Shown in pieces: positions 47,388 to 57,239 of a DNA stretch of 64,000 nucleotides. The notes under the pieces are model-generated. The model was not told the origin of the DNA. It ran no database searches and worked only from the letters and a program-made list of their open reading frames with translations. Source of the stretch: Scenedesmus sp. ARA3 (taxonomy: Eukaryota > Chlorophyta > Chlorophyceae > Sphaeropleales > Scenedesmaceae); assembly GCA_004335835.1 (NCBI GenBank), contig RWJK01001545.1, forward strand, positions 1-64,000. The letters run 5' to 3'. A program made the position numbers and the translations under genes. Within the stretch, counting starts at the first letter, position 1; each line of letters begins with the position of its first letter.

Positions 47388-49084
47388 GGTCGCTGATGAG
47401 AATCAGCCGGTGTGGCCTGCATGGCGGTGCGGCAAGCGGACAGGACGCGAACGTGAGGCGAAAAGGCGGGACTGCTTGTTGCTGCTCGAAGCCTTTGCTC
47501 CCACTGCTAAGACGCATCAAACGCTCGTTTAAGCCATTACAGACGCACCCAAGGCACACTGCTTACAACCAGGCTTACCTGTGTTGGCTCAGGCAGCTGT
47601 CTGTCCAAAGCTAAATTGAACGGGAGGGCGCTTTCACGAGTCCGTGCTACTATAACTTGCTGAACCTTTCGTGTCAAACCAGAATGATGTTGTTTTGAAA
47701 ATAATCGGCCCTTTAATAGGGCCGTCGCGCATGTTGGGCGGTTCATGAGCTCAAAACCCTGCTTCATTTCATTCGGGTGTTGACAACGGCACGCTGGGCG
47801 TCCGCATCTGAAGATATCATTTACATCAAGTAACTTCCGGATAGCTGCAAGCGTTGGCAGGGAATCCCATAACTCGCACCAACTGCCAGGCCACCACCAT
47901 GATGGTGCTGTCTTTTGCATAGCAACGCAGCTGGAGGCAAGTGCACCTGGTGCTGCTACCTGATGCTATACCAGTCTCCCGCCTCTTGGTTCTGCTGATT
48001 TCAATACGTCCTACAATGGCTGGGAGTATCCAGTTAAAGCGCTGCAGGTGCATGTGTTTGCAGCTTGTACACTGCGGCAGAGCGCTGTGTTACATGTGTG
48101 GGGTGCACCAACACCTGAACTTCGTATGCTTTCAGATGGTGCCAAAAGGAGCTTGCATCGCACATTCAGGTTCGTGACACAATTGAAAGCTGGCATCGAG
48201 AGCCATAGCCTCAAAGCTTTCCATGCAGACACGCTGCCCCACCTCCAGCTGCACATTGGCAGCAACCCTCACACTGAGCGTCCTGCAGCCGGCCAATGTG
48301 CTGTTGGTGTTCAGCATACAGGTGAGATGCTTCCTGCAGGACCTGACGAGCCAAATTGCAGGCAGCACCACTTATGGGCCGGCAATAAAGCACAACTAGT
48401 AGTATACTGCCTATGCGCGCGGCATATGCCTCTGCAAACGTTCCACTCAGCTTGCACAAAACTTACGTAGTCACCGCCGTCGGCAGCAGCCAGAAAACTG
48501 TCCACGACGCATGCCATGGCATGTACAAATGCGCTCATTGTATATGAAATATGTGCTGCACATGGTCCTGCAATGTGTGTTGGTGTGCTGGCACAAGCAG
48601 TAGCAGCTGCTCCACATTGGCACCGCCAGTGCCTGGCGCTTTGATTTGCAGTGGCTGATTGCCCCATGGTTAAGCACGTTGATCACACATGCAACCTAGG
48701 TCACCAACTTCATTCAATTAGAGAGTTGCCCTCTCATTGGATGCCCGGACATGCTGGCCACTGCTCGTGTTGAGCACCCTGGGGGCTGCATACAACAGGT
48801 GCTCCTTTGGCGGCCTCTTGCCCTTGCCTTGCTCTCACTGCGGGCCTGCAGCATGATGTTTGCATAGATGGCTTTTTGCTCACAACAGGACAGCCTCAAG
48901 CAGTTGGCGTCCGGCCGGAAGCATTGTCCTTAGCCCATGTGCCACTTAGTACTGACATTGTCAACGACTACCATATGACATATGTAGAACCGGTGTCATA
49001 TATTATCCAAGCAGCACTTAAATGAGGCACCACATAGTGCGCCTCACCTTTTCGGAAGGACAGCACAGATCACATGACGCCAAA
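47388..49084. other. Intergenic or unresolved; coding-like fragments
   Basis: The left part should contain the promoter of the leftward secreted hydrolase. Between about 48.1 and 48.55 kb the minus strand has short coding-like pieces with splice-like ends (for example MSAFVHAMACVVDSFLAAAD followed by a GTAAGT donor), but I could not assemble them into one gene. No confident gene is called. Confidence 0.3.
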
Positions 49085-50853
49085 TCAGCTGCGCTCTGCA
49101 TGGTGTTCTGTAGCCTTGTTGCTGCGGTGGCACATGAGAAAGCTTGGGTCAGACACATGTACAAGGCCATCTGCCATGGATGCAACTGCAACCAGGTTCA
49201 CTGCAGACATGTGCCAGTGCAATGCTGTCACCGCTGTAGTAGCCGCATACCTGCCCAGGTGCTTGGTTGGGTTGCTAGCCCAGCTGGTTATTGCCCCTTT
49301 TCCTGCGAACCCTGCAGAAAAAAGACACAAGCAGCACACTGAGTGACCGCTGCGTGCATAAAGCCAGTTAGTGGCTGTTCTGGCAAATTTGGATGCCTGG
49401 CGCGTGTTGTTAAGAAGTCTGTCACGCACCGTAGTAGCGGTACCATGCATACTTTTGGTGGAATGCCTGCACTCCAGCTTCACCATGGCCATACCTGCAT
49501 GGCACAGGTGAAACAAGTGAGCGCAGAACACCGATGCTGCACAGCATATGCCTTTCATACTTGCACTTGCTTTGTCAAGCAGTGAGTAGTTGGCTTATCC
49601 AATGATGATCAACTTCTGCTGCGCATGTCACGCTGCTGCATTTGACGACCGCGCAGCAATACACTTACTTGCTAACTGGCACTGCATAAGACTTGACACG
49701 TGCTGCACGCCAAGGCTCTTTGCGCAGCTGCTGCGCTGACGCCGGCCGCCCCTCAATGATGTCTGCGCTGACAACAGCTTCCATGCTGTAGCACGGCACG
49801 CCTTTTTGAGTGGTGGTGCTCATCGCCTGCTGTATGGCTGGATCCGCGCGGTGCTGGCGTGCGCGGCTGCCGCTGACATGACCTGCGCTGAAGGGGCGGG
49901 TGGGGCTACGAGCTGCTGCTGCTGCTGCTGCCTCTGCAACAGCAAGGGGTGATCAGCACAGGGCATCAGATTTGCGGCAGCACAATTGCAGTGACAACGC
50001 ATTAGCTGATGTGCAGTACACGCCACTGCTTCCTGCAAGCCTTGAGACTGCACTGGTAGGATGCATCCAGTTTAAACTAATGTTTTCTGCAAGCCTCGCA
50101 AAATGCAGAAGCTGCTGCTGTGTTGGTGATACAGGGTACGCCTAGCCCACCTTGCTGTTCACTGACTTGCTGCTGCTGCTGCTTGGTGCTGTAGAGTAAT
50201 GGTCGCTCCACATCTCTCAGTATGGCACGCTCCTGCTCTGTCAAGCTGGCCATGAAGCGGTTGTTGCGGTTTTCTGGGCGATGGAAGTGCTGCATGACAC
50301 CCCTGCAATGTGCACACCAAGGCATACCCTTGAACAGCGCCGCTGTACTGCTGTATGCACAAGTAGCCCTGATTATGCCGTCACAGTGCATGATGTTGCG
50401 GTGGACTGTCCTGTTGACATGTCAGAGGAATGTTTAGTAGCTGCCCTGTACCTGCAGTCGAACAGCACTGCAGTGTAGCCTGGCACTGCATGGCATGCAG
50501 CGATGCTGCTGACTAGTATGCGCTGGGCACCAATCATCTTAAGCTCAGCAAGTGGCCTTACCTGGAGTTCTCCTGGTTCAGGTCTTCCTTTGTGAGGCAA
50601 TGCACTGCAGTGCAACATGGGGTACAGCGCACGCGCAGTGACTGGTACAGCAGTGCCAAACACATAGGGCTAAGCACATCAACAACTGCTGCAACTCCTC
50701 ACCTGGCAAGCTGTACAATGTCTTATTTAGCCTGCACGAGCGATTTACGCTCTCCATAGCTGCCATGTCCGCGCTTTCTATCGGAAGAACCAGAGACAAC
50801 AGAAGACGCACAAGCAAAGCACCGAGAATCCAAAGCTGTGCCCTTGTCAACAT
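49085..50853 (-). CDS. Unrecognised protein with N-terminal hydrophobic anchor
   Basis: A phase-consistent model has six exons: 50853-50703, 50583-50562 (22-nt micro-exon), 50302-50151, 49933-49669, 49494-49430 and 49311-49085, giving about 293 residues. The N-terminus LWILGALLVRLLLSLVL is a signal peptide or type II membrane anchor. The rest is polar and contains HFHRPENRNNRFMASL, TEQERAILRDVERPLLY, a short poly-Gln, GVPCYSMEAVVSADI, EPWRAARVKSYAVPVSK, QAFHQKYAWYRYYG and ITSWASNPTKHLG. I do not recognise a family. The micro-exon and the reading of the last exon through a possible donor at 49250 are the weak points. It shares a 286-bp divergent region with the LRR gene. Confidence 0.55.
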
Positions 50854-51139
50854 CAACTGTGCTCAACTCGTAATGCATTCAGCTCCGGCGGCAACTGATA
50901 GGTTGTCCCTCGGTGTCACTAGTACAGTGGCAGTAACAGGTTACACGAGGGAAGACGTACTGTGTTCAGATGACTACGTCATACAGCATGGTCAGAGTCT
51001 TCAAGTTTGCGTACGTAGTCAACCTATCTTCTGGGCGCATTGCAGCAATGCCAAGGCCTGAACAATCTCAAACACCACCCATGGACTGCTAGCAGCACTT
51101 GACAAGGCAGTACTGTTGCGTTGCACATGCATACTTGTG
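50854..51139. promoter_or_regulatory. Short divergent promoter region
   Basis: Only 286 bp separate the start codons of the leftward anchored protein and the rightward LRR gene, so a shared bidirectional promoter is likely. Confidence 0.5.
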
Positions 51140-52416
51140 ATGGCCCAGCAGGGTGACAAGAAGAAAACCAGAAATGTAGAAGCTATCACACAGCTTAAAG
51201 CGTTTGAGGCCACCTACAAGGCAGCATGCAGGTTTCATGGCACAGCACCTTACAAGCCACTGCTGGCGCTGCTGCAAAAATGCCAGGAGGACTCACTGCC
51301 ATGCAACCAGGTATGTGAAGCATGCTGTGTATGGCTGCTTGACAGTTCAAGCATTCATGATGTATCAAGGGCAACTCTGTTCATACTGCAGGTGCTGCTG
51401 TCAGGGTCAGCCGTTGATGGCGCAGTGACCAGCGCTATCACTGAATGCCTGGCGTCCTATGCGCCTGTCACGACCCTTGCCAGCTATGGCTGCAGCTTGG
51501 GCGACCAGGTGGGACTCGTGGGCTGCACTCAGCAACATTCAGCCAGCTGTACAGCATTGATGCCAGCAATTAACACACATGTAAAGGCTTTTCTGTTGGG
51601 TGCAGGGCTTGAGTGCGATTGCAGCTCTGCTGCGGGCTTCTGCCAGCCAGTGGTGGAGAGGTTGCAAGCTCAGCACGCTGGGGATATATGCAGATGGACG
51701 GCAGATGCCAGTGCAGCCACCCAAGCAATCAATCGCAAGCAGATGCGATGCAGCAACCGCCAGCCCAGGTGCAGCGTTACTCAAAGCGAGCAGCAACGCG
51801 TCTGCTGGCACTGCAGCCGCAGCTGTGAAGCAATCAATTCAGCAGCAAGCAGGATCTGTGCAGCCACATGCAGCAGCAGATACAACCATCAGCAACCCAG
51901 CAAATGGTAGCAAAGATAGCGGGCGTGGTGGGCTTCAGGCAAGCAGTGCATTTAGCATTGGCACTGCAACAGCAGGCTCTATTTCAGAGTCACCACAGCA
52001 GCAGCTACAGCTGCAATGCCCACAGCAAGTTGTGCCAGCAGTGCCATGCCCACCAGCAGGTGAGCCGTGCTAGCAGTGGCGGCAGGTAGTGCAGCCCTGT
52101 TGCTTGTCAAGTGGAACCTCTCCTTGCAATGCACGGCTTGCTGCCTACCCTGAATATCTAACATGTCATCGTCATGATGTTACTAACAAAGCCATGGCAA
52201 TGCTGCCATCATGCGCTGACTGCCACGTGCCTGACAGCAGGAGTGTGCCCCCCTGTGCCGCAGCACCTGCAGCTAAACTTCCAGAACCACATGCAGGCAG
52301 CGCAGCAGGCGCTGAGCGACAGGTTTGGCTTAGTGGACCACATTCATTACAAGTCGCAGCCGCCACGGCCCCTGCTGGAGGTCAAAAAGTGGTCACTGCA
52401 AACATTGGACGGCTGG

Positions 52417-52455
<39 letters not shown>

Positions 52456-53792
52456 CAACAGCCTTCTGCTGTTGGCTGTGAAGGGCACTGTCAGCAGCAG
52501 CAAATGAGGCAACCCTGCAGCGAACAGGATGAAGCAGTAGACAGGCCCTGTGCAGACAGCTGCCCCAGGTTCTGTGCTGCAGCGCTGCAGGACCTCTCCT
52601 TGGCGTTGGGGGTTGCCGGGCTCAGCCTAGTGCGTCTTGTGCTGGACCATACCGTGCTGGGTGACAGCGGCATCAACCAGCTGGCCACTGGCCTTGGCAA
52701 ATGCAGCAGCTTGCGGCAACTGAGCCTGTGCTACTGCAGCATTGGGCCAACAGGCGTCAAGAACCTGGCGGCTGCCCTGACGCCCAGCAGCAGCCGTGAT
52801 GGCTGTGCAGGTCCTGCAAGGAACAGCGCTGCCACCCTGCCACCAGGCACCTCGCGCCTCAGCAGTGCCAGCAACCGGCCAGCTGATGCTGCGGGCAATG
52901 ACAGCGGTGCCCAAATTACAAGCAGCACAGGGCCGAAGCTGCAGCATCTGCACTTGACCGGCAACCCGCTATCTGGCTGTGGGCTGCAGCACCTCACTCC
53001 TGCACTCAGGTGCATGCAGGACTTGCAGGTAGGCCACGTCTGGCATGTCTGGCGTAGCATCAGCTGCCTAGTCGGCATATCCGCTGGCTTATTGTTGTGG
53101 TGTTGTTGACAAGTTCGGTGCGCTATCCATTAGCTGGGAGTGCGGTATGCATGACAATTGCTGTTTGCGAGTGCAGCGAGCGTATTTTTATAAAGTGTGG
53201 ACAAAAAATTTCGCTCACAGGTGCTGGCACTGGCAGACATTGGCGTGGGCGAGGCTGACAAGGTGCAGCTGCAGGGCCTGGTGCACGCGCTGACCGTGGG
53301 CCCCTGCCAGCTGGCGCAGCTGGACTTTGATTCCAACTACATCGGTGAGCCGCATGGGGGCCTTGTACAGCCTGGCCACTGCAACAAGTGTGCTGCTGTG
53401 CTGTTGATGCGCTCCGCCTATGTGCTATGCCGAGCAGCTGCTGCGTCAGATTGTATGTGCGCACACATGCATGCTCGTTGGTGCAGCACCGTGCACGTCA
53501 AGCGGACACAAAAAAACTGTGGAGCAGGCATGTGCATAATCTGCAGCAGCCCAATGATGGCACATTGATAGAGGTTGTCATGCTTTGTCCGTGTCTGTGT
53601 TCGTGACACTTGTGGCATGCAGGCGACCGTGCAGCCCAGCTCATGCTAACGCTGCTGCCGGCTAAGCCCAGCCTGCTGCTGCTGAAGCTGACTGGGCGCC
53701 TCAGCAACGAAGTGGTGCTGCAGCTGGCAGCCCTGATGGAGCAGAACCTCAAGGCGGCCAAGCCAGTGAAGAAAAAGAAGGCCAAGGGCTGA
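51140..53792 (+). CDS. Leucine-rich repeat (RNI-like) protein
   Basis: Six exons (51140-51310, 51392-51508, 51606-52059, 52241-53028, 53221-53344, 53623-53792) give about 607 residues. The first 60 residues are basic and helical (AFEATYKAACRFHG, LLALLQKCQEDSLP), like the N-terminal cap of cytoplasmic RNI-type LRR proteins. A low-complexity Ala/Ser/Gln linker follows, then a poly-Gln run. Repeats are visible as LSLVRLVLDHTVLGDSGINQ, LRQLSLCYCSIGPTGVKNLA, LQHLHLTGNPLSGCGLQHL, VLALADIGVGEADKV and LAQLDFDSNYIG; a Ser/Pro-rich insert of about 60 residues interrupts them. The C-terminus is Lys-rich (KPVKKKKAKG). Such proteins are usually scaffolds, often in cilia or signalling complexes, but no specific role can be assigned. 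Confidence 0.82.
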
Positions 53793-55133
53793 TGCCTGTG
53801 CGCACTGCTCAGCGCCGCTTGCCGTGAAGCTCCCAATGCAATATGTGTGTATGGGCCGTGGATGTCGACCAGCGCGGATCCTGGCTGATCATAAGCTGTT
53901 CTGCAAAGCAGCAAAGCTGCATTTGAGCATGCCGTGCTACTGTCAAGGTGTTACGCAGCACTTGAAGTTGGAGGCTTGGTTTGTTCGACCGTGTTGGAAG
54001 CACTTGGGTTAGCCCAAGGTGCTGCGTTGTGGCGGATGCCTTGCACCAGCCCTGCGATCCCACCTGCAGGTGGTGCACACCATACTTGCGCCAGGAAGTG
54101 GTGGGCGAGGAGTGTTGCGGTGTCTATGCTGGTGCCCTGTGCTTTTCACACAGGCCCTGCGATCTTGCTTATACACCAGTCACATAGACCATACCAGGCA
54201 TACTGATGTGCCTCTCCACTGGTACCAGTGCCGCACCAGGGCCTGGGTAGCTGCTACAACGACCGCACCACGTTGATGGATGGTGGTGGCTAGCTGTGCT
54301 CAGGTTTGTCCGTAGGGCAGTCACGCCTACAACTTTGTTACCACTAGTGCAAGTACTTGATTACAAATGCAGCAATTGTGAATTATCTTTCACCTTGCAC
54401 AACCAGATAGCCAGCCAAGGAGCCCAATGGGGCTGCATAGAAGACAACCTGGGCCCATGCTTAAGCATGCTCCACGCACAAGCTAATCAAACTGCAACCA
54501 GCCTGTCAACAAGCCACAATGGCACACTAATTGACAAAATGGTGCTGTTGCAGTAACCACTAGCATTGCAACACCATTAAGCTGTGCAGCACAACTTGGA
54601 AAAGGCAAAGGGTACACGTGAAGCCATTGCAGCAACAACACCAAAGCAATGAAGCAAAGGACGTGCGATCACTGTATATGATGGCGGCGACTGCTGCATG
54701 ATGTGCTTGTGTGCCGCGCCGCGTGTGCGCCGCACGTGCGCCGGCAGGCATTGCCACTCAGTTGATCATAAGACTCACTCGCTGGCACGAAGTTAGGCGG
54801 CGCAGTTTTTTGCGCACAATGCGTGCACATTCATAGCATCCGCAAGGATCCGCACCTGCAGAAGGCGATAGCTGCATACTGATGTACTGATTTACATGGC
54901 AAAGGCAACAGGAACCTGCACGTGCCGGCATACTCGTGAGTTTGGCACTGGTCCAGTACCGAAGCCAACAGCCAAAGCATGCACGCAACTGGGCCCGCCA
55001 GGGGCACAACCCTGACTACAGAAAGCATGATCAGTTGTCTGCTAAGCATCTGCTGTACAAAACAAACACCAGGGCTGTAGCGCGTTCTGCTTTGTATGGC
55101 TGCACAGACCCAGGCGCTGCTTGCAGCGTGGCC
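53793..55133. other. Convergent intergenic region, no gene recognised
   Basis: 1.34 kb between the stop codons of the LRR gene (rightward) and the isochorismatase-like gene (leftward). Presumably it holds two 3' untranslated regions. Open frames here lack family sequence or splice support. Confidence 0.45.
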
Positions 55134-56946
55134 TCACAGCGATGACGTCAACCCTGGCATGCCCAGCGAGTCCATGCGGGGCTCCTGCACAGCAACACAG
55201 GCAGCAGCAGGACAGGCAGCACACACACACACACACACACATCACGCCTCGCAAAAGCAGCATGCAAGTCGCGCTGTACACACGCGCACTGATGCACATC
55301 AAATTGTCTACCGCAGCTGCTGCAAATGCTGTGGTCGCCGCAGCCCTTGCTCATGCAGTTGTGCCGGTGCGCATGCCCCAGCTGCGGTTGCTACCTGCTG
55401 CTGCTGCCTCAGCTGCAGCTGCTTGCCTGCGGCCTGCTGTCTCAACTGCAAAAGCTGGCTGCTGCTGCTGCTGCTGCAGCCGCGCACCTGCACCAGCTTG
55501 CTGATCTCCTTGAACCTGTCAGCCTTGGCGTCCTCCATCAGCTGGAACAGCGCCATCTCGCTGCTCACCAGGAACGCACCGCTGCAGCACAGGGCAGGCC
55601 AGCGCCAGGCAGCACAACGTGAGGCGTCAGGAAAGTCAACACCACAAGGGTGTGCTGGCAAGATGGATAGAGAATAACGCCTGCAGTTCAGCTGAGCGCA
55701 TGCTGCGTGACATGTGGAATGTGGCGAGCAATTGCTGGAACGCGTCGCCGCCCGCAGCACTGCCCCACCTCTGCGTTGCTCGGTGCAGCCCGATGGCCCT
55801 GTCGTGCTGGCGCTGGCTGCTGACGCCGTCCACCAGGATGTGCACCTCGTAGCCAGACTCGATGAGGTCTAGCGTGGTCTGCAGCACACACACGTGCGTC
55901 TCGATGCCGCACAGCAGCACCTGCAGCAGGCAAGGGCAGGGCCAGCCACGCCAGCCATCACAGCATGAGGCAGACGGCCATGGGCGCAGCAGTGTCAGTG
56001 TGAGGATTGCCTGTCCCCTGGTGGCTCTGATTTGTTTGTTCAACACACTGGTGTTGGGCAGCACGTCTTGCCTCTGCGCAACTGCGTACTGCTGCGGCAG
56101 CGCAGCTGAAACACACAGCTGTCATGCCACTGCAACCTACAACTTGACTACAAGCCCCGCCGACCATGCTGAGCACCTGCCACGCATGCCTGTGCTGTGC
56201 GCATGCTGCCGTGCTGGCTGTTGCTCCTGTGCCCTGGCAACTGGCTGCGGCTGCCCACCTGCGACACTGCAGGCTTCTGCTTCAGCAGCTCCTTTACATC
56301 TGGCGTGAGCATGCTGAACAGCGTCTTGGCCACAACAGGGCTGTCGGGTGGCAGCACATCCTTCAGCTCCTGCACTGTGTTGCCCAGCGCCTTGGGGTAC
56401 TGCTCAGTGGTGATCACGGGCAGGCCCAGGACAGTGGCGCCACGGATCTGCATGTGGGCAGGTGTGCAGCGATGACGTGGCAGGCTGACATGCAAGGACA
56501 AATAACAACAACTGACAGACTATGCTGCTTAAGCGTGCAAGTAACCTTGCTATTTGTCCATCACAGGTGGCTGGTGCATGTGTTGACGGCATCCGCAGAA
56601 CAGCGCTCACTGCACAGCATATTGTACGCAGCAGCATGCTGTTGCCACCGGCCCCTTGCTTGCAGTTGTTTGCTGCTGCCTACTGCAGCTTGGGCAGCCT
56701 CACCATGCGCCGCGCTGTGTCAACGACAGCAGGAAATCCTGTTATCACTGGCCTGAACCGCTCCTGCAAAGCGCATGCAGGCAGTGCTCATGCATGGTGG
56801 TATCCAATCAGCAGCTGCTGATGTGGCGATTGTCCATTGCTATGATCACGGTGCTACTGCTCATGTACCTGCAGGTCGCACACAAATAGCGCTACGTTTT
56901 GCTTTTTGAGCTTGCCCAAGCTACGTGCAGCAGCAGTAGCGGCCAT
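55134..56946 (-). CDS. Isochorismatase-like hydrolase (ISOC1/ISOC2 type)
   Basis: Six exons (56946-56869, 56763-56704, 56447-56259, 55920-55769, 55581-55488, 55184-55134) give about 207 residues, the length of ISOC2. Family sequence runs throughout: NVALFVCDLQ with Asp24, ERFRPVITGF, GLP-VITTEQYPKALGNTVQEL, VVAKTLFSML with Lys87, LLCGIETHVCVLQT with Cys120, DGVSSQRQHDRAIGL and VSSEMALFQLMEDA. Asp-Lys-Cys is the catalytic triad of the cysteine-hydrolase superfamily, so it should be active. The ISOC group lacks a firmly assigned substrate; true isochorismate cleavage should not be assumed. The final 17-codon exon ends PGLTSSL as in relatives. There is no targeting signal. It is divergent from the YbeY-HAD gene. 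Confidence 0.9.
55221..55241. repeat. (CA)n dinucleotide repeat
   Basis: About ten CA units in the last intron of the isochorismatase-like gene, a typical microsatellite. Confidence 0.85.
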
Positions 56947-57239
56947 GTTTGCAACGGCAATATTGATGTAAGAAGTGCCGCAAAACCACAATCTCAGGCG
57001 CTGATCATTGACATAGTGTGCTTGGGAGTGCAATTGAAGCTTCCTCGTGACCCCAGCTGTCTGTCGGAGAACTTTACCTGACTGTCTTGTCACTACGAAC
57101 GGACGAACCCAGTTCCAAAAAAAAGATTCTATTGCCTTTTATTGAGTATCAATACCTTTCACGAACTGCGTCGCGTAACCGGGCAAAAGTGTCTGGGTTG
57201 CTCGGAGCATCAGTGGTCAGCTTGGCCTGGCCCTTGTAC
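56947..57239. promoter_or_regulatory. Short divergent promoter region, ISOC / YbeY-HAD
   Basis: 293 bp between outward-facing start codons. On the right side an open frame continues upstream of the YbeY-HAD ATG but has no earlier ATG, so this is taken as 5' leader and a shared promoter. Confidence 0.5.
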
